A stretch of DNA of 64,000 nt from Eleginops maclovinus. Its lineage: Eukaryota; Chordata; Actinopteri; Perciformes; Eleginopidae. The stretch is taken from positions 8,619,427-8,683,426 of the forward strand of contig NC_086366.1 of NCBI RefSeq assembly GCF_036324505.1, given 5' to 3'. The translations under genes were made by a program, and so were the position numbers. This document shows, in pieces, positions 13,201 to 25,630 of this stretch. Position 1 is the stretch's first letter. Every line of letters starts with the position of its first letter. Below the pieces are notes generated by a model, which was not told the DNA's origin, searched no databases, and worked only from the letters and a program-made list of their open reading frames with translations.

Positions 13201-13256
13201 CTTGAAGTATATCTTGTAGTGATGTTTGTGAAGATGATGAAGAAGTCTCCGGAGAC
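13201..13256 (+). repeat. 56-bp dispersed repeat, copy 1
   Basis: It matches the reverse complement of 29469-29524 at 52 of 56 positions without gaps. The core TGTAGTGATGTTTGTGAAGA is intact in both. The flanks are unrelated. The family is not recognised and it is too short for a classic SINE. Confidence 0.85.
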
Positions 13257-14250
13257 ACCAGCTTGTATATACTAAGGTTTATCACAACAGCATAGTATCA
13301 GACACCAACACGGGCGATGCGGGGTTCCCAGAGCCAATTGTGGAAGTTCCCCGAACAGTCTTTGTGCATACACTTTATAGGAGAAATGTGGGTGTGTGTC
13401 AAAATGCGATCTTCTATGAGGATGTGGACCCAAATAAGGTGAGATATACGTTAGTCTTTGTCTTACTCATCCCTGGAGGTCTTCTGACGTAGTCCAGAGG
13501 TTTGTTCTACAACCTCCTGTCGTACCACATCACTCTCTGCACTCTCTATGACCTCAGGGAGTAAACAACTGCATATGAACTGATTTACTATACCACGTAG
13601 GCCATAACTTTGTATGCCCCACTCGGTGACCTAGGGCATCTTTAACGTATTTCAGATGTTTTTCACTCTTCTTCCACCCAACCTTCCTCTGACCTCAGGG
13701 AGTATCTGCCCTGATATATCTCCAGATTTAATACACCACACCCTGTTTAATGCCTAGCTCCGGTCTCTGAATCAAGTTGTGTTTGTTCCGTGGAGTCCGT
13801 TTTGTGCAGTACATAATAGCGCATTCCACTTCCTATACAATGCAAGCTGTGAACTCTCTGGTATTGTGGGGCTGCTGGGCAGATGTCAGTGACCACGTGA
13901 TCCGGGCCATGTGTTCGCTGGAGGCTCTAAAGGCAAGGGGATTTAGATTTGGTTCGGTTTTTTTTGTAAACAAGGCGCTTTGCCTCCCCCAGCCCCAGCC
14001 CTGCTCCTCCTCTCTCCCCCACTCTCAAAATGGGATGCACTGTAGGGAAGTCCAGTGGTATAATAGGCTGCTATACACAGGACACTCATCCCACATTGAT
14101 TTTCCCTCTCCCTCACACTTATTTTGTTCTCTCTCCCTTCAGAGTTTTATTTACTGTACCACCCAACCTTCGTGCCTAATGAGTGGGAGAACATAGACAG
14201 CCGTTATGGCATAGACCTTTATCGTGGTGATAAGCCTGCAGACACAAATA

Positions 14251-14251
<1 letters not shown>

Positions 14252-14293
<42 letters not shown>
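14252..14293. repeat. (CA)n microsatellite
   Basis: A CA array of about 42 bp with one CG interruption near its 3' end. Confidence 0.95.
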
Positions 14294-15091
14294 TCAGAAA
14301 ATCTCTTTAATGGATTCCGTCTTGCAACCAGGTGCCATCATCCATTCAGGTACCTGCTGATCACATTAGTCAATTTACTCAGTTACTGTTGAACTCACCA
14401 GGGGTCACAGCTATTTATTTCACTTTTCAAATCCAATTGACTGTGTCTTAGCTATATTCAGCCTTTCAGACACCCATGCTGCTTCTTTAGACGTGCTGGA
14501 AAGCTTTGCTCTCAGTCAGAGCCAAATAATATTCCAAGAAAAAACTATCCTAAATTAGCTTACTTACCATTTTCTCTGATAAATGATCCTTGAATAATCA
14601 TCTGTGGTATTCAAGGTGCGTCATAATTAATTTGACGTTTCTAATGTTTCTTGCTGTGCGTTATTGATCAGCTTTATTTATTGTCAGTCAGGGAACGATA
14701 AACTGCAACTCAGACCCCTGTGGCTGCATTGAAAAAAACAGCCATTTTTCACACCCAGTTTCCACCTGACGAAAATGGTGGAGAGGGGGAAAAAGAACAA
14801 GAGGGCTGAAATGGGAGAACTTTGAGCAGGGGTGGGAGGCCGCCGGCTGGTAATTTGTCGAGCTACATAGTGTATCTGATTCCATAAGCTTGGTTTTGTG
14901 AAGGCTGAGGAGATATGGTGACCTGGGGGCATAATAAGGCCCATGCTACTTTAGAGGAGCCTGTGGCTGCAGTCATGACAGTCATGGCACACAAGGAGGG
15001 ATGCTGTAGTAGAGAAACAGTGTGTGGCCAAACAACCGCTGTGACAGAACACACAGCAGCAGGCTTCGCTAATGAAAAGAAAAAATACATG

Positions 15092-15330
15092 TACAGCCCC
15101 GGAAAAAATTAAGAAACCACTTCAGCATCATCAGTTTCTCTTGTTTTATTATTTATAGGTACAGTATGTCTTTGAGTTAAAAGATTTGTTTTTTTTATTG
15201 TATTCTATAAACTACTGACAATGTTTGTCTGTGTTGAAATTCAACAGACACTGGAATTGCTGCCATACATGTAGAGATAAATATTTAAAGAAAAAATGGA
15301 GTGCTCTCTTATTTTGTTCCCGGAGCTGTA
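15092..15330 (+). mobile_element. Tc1/mariner-type MITE, copy B
   Basis: It starts TACAGCCCCGGAAAAAATTA at 15092 and ends with the inverted form CCGGAGCTGTA at 15330, with TA at both borders. The subterminal parts include AAGAAACCACTTCAGCATCA on the left and a matching GAGWGCACT element on the right. The 239-bp copy has no transposase. It is the longer relative of copy A (629-796) and lies in the opposite orientation. Confidence 0.82.
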
Positions 15331-15710
15331 CGTTTTCCAGGGGACTAGAACTGTGTTATTATGAAATAATAAATGCATTCAGTATTTTCCTCATCATTCT
15401 TAAGACTTAAAAAGCCAGCATGTGAATCTAAAAGGCAGAGTGTGACTCACTTTGAAAGCTGTGTGTCAAAGATATGTATTAAACAATGTAAGAACCAGAC
15501 TTCCATAACTACTGGAGTTCGCATAAAATGTCATTTTGACAGCTTGATTGCAAACATGGCAATCCTTCATAAAATACCCAGTTGTAAGATTAGTGCATTT
15601 TATTGCAAAGTGAGAGCTTCGAAAGACGAAATAATGTGATCACTTACATTTGAAGTCTTGCTTTTAGTCCAGTTTTGATTATTATTAATATTTATATACT
15701 TATATTTACT

Positions 15711-15902
15711 AGCTGTTGGGCAGTGGAGTAGTGCGTTTGTCTTCGGATCAGGGGAGCACAGGTTCAACCCCCACTGAAGTCAGAATGTCATTGTGTCCTT
15801 GGGCAAGACACTTCACCCCAAATTGCTCCTGGGGGGATTGTCCGCAGTATTGAGTATGTCAGCTGTTTTGTATAAAAGAATATAACATGTAATGTAATGT
15901 AT
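15711..15902 (+). mobile_element. tRNA-derived SINE, second family
   Basis: On the plus strand it shows a box-A-like GTGGAGTAGTGCG, a box-B-like GGTTCAACCCC at 15761, then TTGTGTCCTTGGGCAAGACA. That last block is shared in form with the central block of the SINE at 2135-2452. The tail ends in short AATGT repeats (about 15885-15900). It is moderately diverged. The head differs from that of the first family. Confidence 0.8.
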
Positions 15903-18900
15903 TAATATTGTATAACAAACAAAATAATCCAAAGTGTCCTTGTGTTAATATAAATGACATAAAAGGCACAATTAACGGATTTCATAATGACAACAGACGT
16001 TTTTTTTTTTTAATTGTTAATCTTTGATGTGGTTGATCACGTAGCTTGATTTATAAGCATAATTGCAGTATAGAGTATAGATTTAGATCTGGCAGAATTT
16101 CCTAATCATGCACTATATTCAAATGATCTACCTTTGTTGTTTTTTTTCAGCATGTTGTGACACTGCTTTGTTCACAGAATCTAATTTCCACTCTATCTAA
16201 AGTGAACATAAAATAAAGATGGACAAATAACCCCAGCTAAGTGTTGTGCCTATATAGAGCAGCATTGAATGTACATTGATTTTCACTAGCTAGTCTCCTT
16301 TCTTACAGGCTGAGATGCAGTGTTAGCATGTTCCCCTTTACGTTACAGTCAGATGTATAGATTTAGCTACTCTTAACCTTTGAACCATGTTGCCTAAACC
16401 GGTCATGAAGGGGTTAATCTGTACGAGATTATTATTGCTGAAGACAGTCCCTATGTAAGACTGCTTTAGATAAACATTTTAACACCAGTATATGTAGTGT
16501 GGACTGAATAAGAGCTCATCTGATCTACAGTAGGCTGTGGGATTAAACTCTAGTAACCCTTTATCGGTGGTAGGATTTTGTAATAGTTTCTCTGGATCTC
16601 CAGAAGGTCTTGTGTAACATGCTTTTCCCAGAAGTGACCACGTAACCATGCTGCATCCTAAGTTCTCTGACATTTTAATGATCTGGTCTGTCTGGGGTTG
16701 GCATTTGTCCCGAGGCTGTGTTTGTGCGATGAATATGAATGTATTTTTTAGCCCATTGACATTGTGAACATAAACCCAAGCGTTATAAATCTAGGCCTGT
16801 ATCCCACCAATCGTGTCTCAGACCTATAAGTAATAATAATACAAAAGACACTGAGACACATTTTTCAGAGCTGCCTTTCCATGTTGATTTAGGCTTTCTG
16901 TTTTTACAAGGATGATGACAAAAAGTGAGAACACACTCTTCTCGTCACAATATGAATCCTGGAAGAAGAAATGAAAAGTTTCCCAACACTTCTTCAAGCC
17001 ATTTCTGTGTCACATTAGTTTACTTTTTAATTGCTTTTCTTGAGTCCCTCAATATGTAGTTGCCTTAAGGAGAAGGTTGCAATGTCAGGCAAAGCCCTGA
17101 TAATTGACAAAGCTTATTAAAGCATTAATGGCACAGACTCTGGGATTGCTGTCCTCTGGGTCAATTATCTGCACTTTGACAATACACTTTGCATTGCTTG
17201 TTACTTTCAGGGAAGATTATGCTGCGCTTCTGCTTTGCCTTTGTGGATATTCATCAAAACCAGAAAAATGCCTTTAATTTGAGTCAGTCAGCCAGATATT
17301 ACGCATGTAAAATATGCTGGAGGCTTAGACACTACATAACACATGAAATTAATCTTATCCAAGTTCCGATAGGATTCACAATACCTTGTGTTTTTTTCAT
17401 CTGCATTATTAAACCCTCAACTGTTGAACTCCGATGGCTGAGGTGCTTTAGAGTGCAGCAGGGTGCATCTGGAACACTTGGAAGAGATGTTCTTTTTTTG
17501 GAACAAGGAACAAAGACTTTCCAGATCTTGGAAATCAGCCTATGCCCCGCTGTGTGAAATCTGATTGTATTTTATGTTTCCACCTGGTGCCAACCATACT
17601 GCACCTGAATGGTAGGCATGCAGTTACTTACAGTTTGTAGTAAAAAGCACAGTTACCAATGTAGTACCGAATCTCTTAATCTCCAATATATTTCATAATA
17701 AACATTTTACACATTTCCATTATATTCTATTCTGTTCTATTTTGTTCTATAATGTTCTATTACAATCACACACAGAAAAAACATTATATGGTGATGTGTA
17801 AAAGCAAACCTTGACCAGCTTGCACCAGTTTCTGATTATCTTACATAATTTCTATCCCCAAAAGGTTTCTGCTATTGAGGGCCATATTATTTTTGGGCCA
17901 TTATATGTTACATTTACATTTACAATCTAGAACAATGCTGCTTCCAGGAATCTGTTTATTGACAGATTGGCAGGGCACAATTAAAGGCATGTGCAACATT
18001 CAGTAACAATGCACAGAGTTGTTGGCTTGTTATAGTATAATTAAGGCTATAGACGGGCAAGTGTGTCTTCATGTTGCTATCTCCACGGATCACTCAATAC
18101 CCCTTTAACTGGAACAATATTGATCTTCTAGTAATAACCATACCTCAATTTAGTTGCCAGGATAGAATACTGCCAAAGTCAATTAAAAAAAGGTAGTTTT
18201 AAAAGTTATTAAAAAAGGCCTTCTCATATAATTTGGGTAATTTCCTAATCAGCCAACGTTAACATTGTGTCTAGCACAGGCTTAATATGAATTTAATTAA
18301 ATGTATTTAACACGTGTTTCATCAAAGATAGTTCAGCAACACCATGTTCTGATCTGAGTTTCTGAGGCTATACTGTAGATACATTATATTAGATATCAAA
18401 TGTAAACACGGTTAAACATACATACTTGTATAGTGTTTATACCCATTCCGGAAAACTGACCTGCATCAACTTTTCTTGCTGTCAAATTAAGTTATGATGG
18501 AGACACAGTGAGGGAGAATATTCATTTTCACAGATAATGCAAAGATTGTGTAAGTTGATACTGTAGGCAATACAGTATAGGCTTTATTCCAAGTGCAGAG
18601 GGAAAACAGATCAATTTCTGGATTTCCGGGCAGAGGGCAAGAGTGCAACATAATTTGGGATGTCCAGACCCCAGGGGGCCTCCATAGCTGCCTTTCTTTA
18701 ATGGCTTAGAGCCTCCCCAGGCATTTCGCCGTGGCTCTATCTCTTCATCACTCTTTGCTCACTGCCAGCATTGAATCTTCCAGCTGTGCTGTCTTAACCT
18801 GATTCACAGAGTGAGCATGAATTCAGACGAGGGGACAAGGGGGTAGAAAAAGAGGACGCTTTTATGAGGATGATAAAGAGAAACATTTTAAGAGGGAAGA

Positions 18901-21900
18901 GTAGGAGTAACCACAGTCAGAGAGAGAGACAGAGAGAGAGAAGAGTACGATGGAATTAAAGTGGGAGAGAGGGGGGAGGGCAGGGACACAGTATTAGTAC
19001 AATCAGCACAATAATCCCTTCTGTTCCAGCCAGGGCCGGCGAAGGATTTTCAAATCAATTTCATTTTCACTCATGATGCTACAGTGGGAGAGCTGAGTGG
19101 CTGCCAGTTGGGTCATTGTCGTCTTGTCCCCGATTTGGCATGGGACGGAGCAGAGGTGTAGTGGAAAGCTTTGGGATATGGGTTTTTGGTTGATTTTTTG
19201 CCAAATCTGCAAAGTTTCTGAAGGCTTACTGAGTCATCACAAGTTCCAGAGGCTTTCATGTTGGTCAGTAAGATCTGAATAATGGCCTGCAGAGACAGTG
19301 TGAAGTCTTTTGACAGGGCAGATGAACAGAGTTCTGAAGCTCTCATCTGAAGCACACCATCCAGTAGAGTTCAGTGGGAAGTCTTTCAAAGACTTCCAAC
19401 CAGATATGCTTTTATCCCGTAGTTTGATGTTTTCTGGTTCATCCACAGAAAACATAGCAGGACACTTTGGGCCCTTCATTATGTGTCTTCAACCAAGGTA
19501 TGCAGTGCTGAAATGTTGTTTGATACAACTGAATATTAAAGCAGTGCTTCTCCCTAAAAGCAATTCCACTCCATTTACCCCTTTACCTAGGCTTTTGTTG
19601 GGCAGGCAAGACTGTCTCTAAGTGCATATTTAAACTACTCAGCATTTTCTTACAGCCTCTGGCTACCTGTAGGCGAATGGAAGAGTGTTCTTATTCTTCT
19701 CAGAAAACCTCAATACGTAAGAGGGTTTCCGAGCTGCAGTAGACTATATATAAAGATAATAAAGTCTCAAAGGGTAAATTTTAATCATTGATTTCCATAC
19801 CATAATGAACTGTGCTGTTTGGTATGGAGCAACACATGGACATGTCCTTCTTTGTGTACTGCATGATTACATGTCTTTTTTTCATGTAGGATTTGTCACT
19901 TTAATAGACCTGCCATCTTTCAGAGATCATGATTAATTACAGAATCAGTGCTTCACTTCAACTGCCGTTACCAACCCATTTTCAGTAATTTAGCTGTTAT
20001 GTAAAACTTTTGAATTAAATAATAAAATATCAAGTACTCCTGTGTCACCCCTGACATAAAGTGGGACAAATTAATAAAGTCAGTTGAATATGTAAAATCA
20101 GGATAAACACATTTAAAAAATCAGTCAGTCAGGATGAATTTAAAGTAAAGCTGAGACATGTAGGATTTAGCTGTGATGACTCCCTTCTCTGCGGCTGTAA
20201 ATCCCCATGGTTTAAAAGCAGATTTGACCTGCGGTAAGTCTAGCTCTGCATTACCACACTCATTTTCTACCTCCCATATTGTCCAAATATAACAAAAATC
20301 AGCTTACTGACCCACTGACACGTACGGTTCAAGATGGCGTCATGCTGTGATGACAGATGTTGTTCCAGAGTCGGATGATGGTGCATACTTTGGCAAATCT
20401 GCTAAATAACCAGTTACATAACTGCTCATATACAACCCTCAATTATTGAGCTTGAGGGGTTAAGACATAGAACACAAGGCAGTCAGCGGTTTTTGTATTC
20501 TTTGCTGACAAAGCAGCTATTAACAAATGCCATCTCAGCCAGGGCTGTGTCCCGCATTGTGTGTTTTTTTGTATTCTTCTAAAACAAAATGATGACCAAC
20601 TGTTTAATATTCAAACAACTTCTACATGTTTCATCGAAACGTTTCCAAATTGAGTGTGCGTGCTTCTTAGGCCACATGTATAATTGTGTTTGTGACCTTT
20701 GGATAAGTTCTTCCTTTAATTCATGAAAGGTATCACAAGTTACACAACTGAACAATTGATATGTTTAGATTGCAATTGACGTGTATTGGTTTAACGGTGA
20801 AAACTATATCTTATGCAATTCCTCCCAAAAAAGAAGTTGTGCGGGGGAGATGTGGGGCATGTGTCAAGACCGTTGCTGCTAAAAATGTGCTATATTTTGT
20901 CCTAGTATTTTGCACAGTAGGCCTATATATGAGTTAGTATGACTCAGAAGGGGTGAGGTTGTATTTGATGCATTCTCCATTTGCTTATGTTGACGGAAAA
21001 TTAATAGATATGTTTGTGTTCAAATGATGGCAAAATAGACCTGAAATGGATTTGAATCGAAATATCTGTATTGTTTAGCATCAGTGTTGCTTTTTTATCA
21101 GGTGCTTAGTTATTTGTTGCATTGGTACACATATGTTTCAGATGTTCACTCCTAGGAAAACTTTCAAAGACATGTTGTAATTATCCCTTAAACAGGTTTT
21201 TATCTGTGCTATCCTACTGAGCTTTACGTAAAAACAAAATGAATATGAAAAGGCCACAGTGGTAGAGGTATGGGAGATTAATTAGATTGTCTCTCTTGAG
21301 CATTTGGCATTTGAGGAAATGGGGATGACTCCTTGGCCTACTTGCTCTGCGTTCCCTTCTGATTTGTGAGGCATAAATGTGTCAGATGTAAAAAAGTTAA
21401 GATATCTTTTTAATGTGTACAGCCTTGCTTCATTGGGTTTATATTTTCAGTTTTAGCCTAAACACATAAAACACTTGCTTGTCTTATTTGCCATTAGAAT
21501 ATTATTTTTTTTCCCATTCAATTATATTTAATCCTCTACCAAATGGAACAACATTGTTTTCAATGACTAGAATCTCACTTGTGTCTCTGCATGGTTTGTG
21601 ATTACCTCCAATTATATGCGTCCCCCATTGAGTAGCTAGGGTATTGATTACTGCTAGCCCCCATTATAAACCTTCCTCTCCTTTTTTTATATCACTTTTG
21701 TTTAAATGTTCCATTTACCCTCAACAAAGGCCTCTGTCAGCTGCCACCTTTGGGCTTTAAGCGAGCTTGGTACGACCTAGGAGTATATTGCGGATTTGAC
21801 TAATTCATTACCTGATGTTCAGCACTTCAACTACATTAGCTAAAGCTTGTTAAAAGGCTCTCGCATCACAGGGACAAGGGGTGGCCTTTGCCAGCGTTTG

Positions 21901-22815
21901 TCTGGCAGCAAATCAAGGACAGAGTTCAAACAAATAGACCCTGAGAGTAAAATAGTGGTTTGTAACATTTGTATGCTGCCTATTAAGATTTTCTACTCAA
22001 TAAAAAAGAGGGAATCACGCTTTCTTGCAAATGTGCTCTTAAAAGGAATGTATTGTCCGAAGTCACTGCTTCTTTTCAATCATATCATGTGTATTTTTCT
22101 GTCAGTTTGTGTCAAACATCATTTTAGATGGCCATGTTACACCATATTTTATTCTGACAGCGAGGTGGGAAATGTATGACTTCTTTTTGATCAATAGGCT
22201 TCACAGGTTAGTCTGTGGTAGTGTGAGAGGTAGACTTATGCAAATGCAACCTTTTTTTCATAAATGAACAGCTTATCAAACACTGCATATTTACAGTATA
22301 ATTATATAAGGTAAGATGTTATAACATTGTTAGACACCTACATGTACGGGCTGATTAAAGGCTCTGGTTTAAGTGATCCTGTTCATAACACCACTTCAGG
22401 TTTTCTCCAGTAGATGCAGAAAACTCATGTATTACTAAAATCTGGTGTACATTTTACAGAGTGATTTCATATTATTAAAGTCTCTTGAATGAATCCATAA
22501 TATCTTTAATTGTTTTTTTCTGAGACTTTCAGTAATTGAAGTTACTTCCTAAAAGACTTCCCACAAAGCTTACAAACCCACATTTGGACCTGTGCAGTAT
22601 GTTTTATGTGCAAAAATAGCATTTATATGTCTGACAAGTTCATTAAAGTTGTTTTATTTTTTGCTTGATTTCTACTGCCTCTGAATTGCAGTGTGCAAAC
22701 ATTTGCCTTTTTATATATCTTCGATTTAGGCTGCTGGAGGAGAAATTCAATGCCATATGCCTGTACCCAAAGACTAGTAACCGGTGGCCAAGTACAAATA
22801 CACAGTCCCTTAGAG
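15903..22815 (+). other. LSAMP: LSAMP intron 1, no exon seen
   Basis: Plain intronic sequence. The short open frames (for example 17189-17557, 19310-19621, 21847-22179) have no recognisable domain. Several AT-rich blocks with TAATTA-type motifs are present, but no repeat boundaries are clear apart from a short TTCTA array. Confidence 0.65.
17721..17762. repeat. degenerate (TTCTA)n short tandem repeat
   Basis: The motif TTCTAT/GTTCTA recurs every 10 bp: TATTCTATTC, then TGTTCTATTT, then TGTTCTATAA, then TGTTCTATTA. Confidence 0.8.
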
Positions 22816-22881
22816 CAGTGTTTCTCAAACTTTTTCAGACCAAGGACCACTTAACCAATAAAAAAATACTCACGGACCACC
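22816..22881 (+). repeat. hAT left terminal inverted repeat and subterminal motifs
   Basis: The CAGTGTTTCTCAAAC terminus is followed by AAGGACCAC (about 22847) and ACTCACGGACCAC (about 22869-22881). The GGACCAC word recurs in the right end. Confidence 0.8.
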
Positions 22882-22904
22882 TAACTCCCCCAATATCCCA
22901 AAAC

Positions 22905-23035
22905 AAGATTCAAGATTCAAGAAGCTTTATTAATCCCGAGGGAAATTGAGGTGCAACAGTTCAATACAAAGAAGGAAGGATACATATACACTAAATATAA
23001 CTAAATATACACCAAATATAACTAAATATAAACTA
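22905..23035 (-). mobile_element. LINE 3' tail nested in the hAT element
   Basis: On the minus strand this reads TTTCCCTCGGGATTAATAAA, then GCTTCTTGAATCTTGAATCT. That is a typical fish LINE 3' end: an AATAAA-containing stretch followed by a short tandem tail. Next to it, CTAAATATAA-type units repeat (about 22990-23034). No reverse-transcriptase coding remains, so this is a heavily 5'-truncated insertion. Confidence 0.6.
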
Positions 23036-23477
23036 GAATAAATACAATAGGCCTGCTTACCACTCCAACAGTATATTACAAATTACAGCCTAATAATAAC
23101 AGCTTTATGTGACCTTCTCTATATCGCTCGTTCACACATTAAATCAACAATACAAATACAACTACGGATTCTACAAGCATTTCGTTCACATGCGATTTAA
23201 ACGGTAAATGCTGATAGATTTTACACATCATATGAAACATAGACTACATTTATTACTGAGTTTATGTCCGAGCGAACAGAGAGATACGCAAAATGCATCG
23301 CATTTAGTACGACACAAACTTCTGCTGTGTATTTTCAAAAATAAAATACAGTAAAACTATGGTTGCAGGCCCAAGTTTAACAAGAATTTAACAATAAACA
23401 CAAGGTAATTATTTACACTGTTACATTTACAAATAGCATTGTTTACTCACTCATACACTGCGTGTCTCTGTTGCTAC

Positions 23478-25495
23478 CTAATGGGAGGAATGGTGCTGCT
23501 TGTGCTGAGACATCAGTGAAACAATGTCTGGATCCAAACTGGAGAGTTTTAGTCTCATATCACAGTCCACATTGATCCTGTTACGCTGCTTTGTTTTCAG
23601 ACCAACAAGTGTAGAAAAACCAACTTCACAGTTGTAGGTGGTTGGAAACGGCATCAACAGTTTCAGAGCAGCGTCAGCCAGCTCTGGGTGCTCAGGCTGG
23701 ACGTGGACCCAACAGTCCGTCAAGCTTTTCTCTCTGAAAGTCGTCCTCAGTGTCCCATCAGATGCGATGTCCACAAGGCTGTCAACCTGTCTTAATGGGA
23801 GCTTGGAACTGACCTGCTCGATGTGCATTTTGTCCCCAAATGGATTCCTGATCCACTCATAGCCTGCATCTAGTTCTGGGAAATATCTTCCCAGCTGAAA
23901 GTGAAGGCCTTGCAGATGTACCTTGAAGGCTGCAACTGTGCTGCCGTCCAGCTCTTCATCTGCAGCGAGGAGAAAATCCACAAGCGTCGGAAAACAGTCA
24001 AACTCCTGGCGATCCAGACGGACACACCACAATTCCATTTTGAGGCGTGCGGCTTTAATTTGGTCCTGCACATTGAAGGCGGGGACGGCTTTTCCCTGCA
24101 GCGCTAAGTTCAAAGCATTGAGTGCGCTAAAGACATCGGCCAGGTATGCCAATTTTGAGAGCCACTGGAAATCATGCAGTCTGTCATACAGTTCATCAGT
24201 ATGATGCAAGAATAACATCACCTCATCGCGCAGTTCAAATAGACGGGTGAGAACTTTCCCACGCGACAGCCAGCGAACTTCAGTATGGAAAAGCAGTTTT
24301 GTGTGTTCACTTCCCATTTCATCACACAGAGCTTTAAAAAGACGTGTGTTCAGTGCTTTGGTTTTGTTGTATTAACAATTTTCACAGACTCGTCCAGTAC
24401 TGATTTGAGGCATGGTGGCATTTTTTTCACAGCCAGCTGTTCTCGGTGAATGCAACAGTGTGTTGCTGTGGCGCAAGGTGCAACTGCGCGTATGCGCGCT
24501 GCCAGTCCCTTGTGTTTCCCAGTCATTGCAGTTGCACCATCTGTGCAAATACCAACACATCGTGTCCAGTCGATATTATTCTGCAGGATGAAATCGTTGA
24601 CCGAGTCAAAAATGGCTTCCCCTGTGGTGTTGGTCGGCAGGGAACGACAAAACAGAAATTCATCCTGCACACCGCCATCATAAATGTACCTTACAAAACA
24701 CAGCAGGTTTGCCTCATTCACAATATCAGTTGACTCGTCCAGTTGCAGTGTGAAAAACTGGCTTTGGCGTAAACGTGTGATCAGCTGATCTTTCACATTT
24801 CCGGCCATGGCTGTTATTCGCCGCTGGACAGTATCATTGGAGAGGGGGACCCTGTTAATTTCGTCGTTTGCTTTCTCCCCAAACAATACATTAGCCATAA
24901 CCTTGGCAGCTGGTTTGACTAAATTCTCACCTATCGAATGAGGTTTCCCTGTTTTTGCGATGAGAAGGGATACCCTGTAAGATGCCTCTGTAGCCTTCGC
25001 ATTTTCCCCCGTCGCAAAAAAATGTGAGGGCGCCTTCGTCATGTGTTTTTTAAGTTCATCACGTTTTCTCTCAAACAATGCTAAAGGTTTCCCGATGTAA
25101 TCCTTGTGTGTGCTCTCAAAATGACGCTTGAGCTTGGCGGGTTTCATAGCCTCGTTAGCCAACGACTCGTAGCACAAAACACAGTGTGGATTGGGATCCT
25201 CTTCATCTCCAGTCCAGAAAAATCCGAATTTTATGTAGTCGCTGTGATATTTTCTCTTCACTTTAGCGCTGGACTTTCCGCGATCAAGCCGAGTTTCACA
25301 GCTTTCAGCCGGGTGGTGGTTAGACGGCGAACCACTCTCCTGGGACTCAGTAACGCACACAAAATCACTTGTCGCTGCGGCTGAACCACTTGTAGTTGCT
25401 GGATCTCCTGCATCAGGACGATGCACCTTGACTGTCACGTCAGATTTGTCATTTAATTTTCTTTTAACTGACCCTGTCTTTAGCCATCGATCCAT
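23478..25495 (-). pseudogene. hAT transposase (ZBED5/SCAND3-like), one frameshift
   Basis: The protein would bind the element ends and catalyse cut-and-paste transposition in the nucleus. The first part (ATG at 25495, stop at 24350) has 381 codons. A BED-type zinc finger has C105, C108, H125 and H130; LQLDES gives the first catalytic Asp (about 253) and ICTDGA the second (about 319). HCCIHREQLA follows. The second part (24317 to 23478) has the conserved TEVRWLSRG near its start. Its C-terminal hAT dimerisation region contains PTTYNCEVGFS, whose Glu (about residue 231) fits the third catalytic acid. The two frames differ by one base near 24354-24357, consistent with a single deletion; no other stop interrupts. 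An open frame starting further upstream begins at TTG, so 25495 was chosen. The family resembles domesticated ZBED5, FAM200 and SCAND3 proteins. The frameshift could also be an assembly error. Confidence 0.9.
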
Positions 25496-25551
25496 CTTGT
25501 CAGTTGACAGCTCAAATTGACCGCGCAAATCATTTATGACGTAAGATCGTA

Positions 25552-25592
25552 ACCTACGTAGCTACGTAGCTACGAACCTACGTAACTACGCT
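25552..25592. repeat. palindromic TACGTAGC tandem repeats inside hAT 5' UTR side
   Basis: CTACGTA and GCTACGTAGCTACG units recur over about 40 bp between the transposase start and the right end. Each unit is self-complementary, so the stretch could form small hairpins. Confidence 0.8.
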
Positions 25593-25630
25593 ACATCTAT
25601 GCTACTCTCTATACTAGTCATTTTAAGACA

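Larger units (their letters stand above)
12510..15091 (+). other. LSAMP: LSAMP intron 1, proximal part
   Basis: No exon follows. CpG-rich sequence persists to about 12960. A 15-bp phrase TGACCTCAGGGAGTA occurs at about 13549 and again at about 13690. The 139-codon frame at 13777-14196 has no recognisable domain. A CA array and a 56-bp dispersed repeat are listed separately. Confidence 0.7.

Noticed and set aside
13777..14196. 139-codon open frame in the LSAMP intron
   Set aside because: No recognisable domain, no flanking splice logic, and composition like random intronic sequence.
23638..25384. Plus-strand open frames over the hAT element
   Set aside because: They are antisense shadows of the minus-strand transposase.
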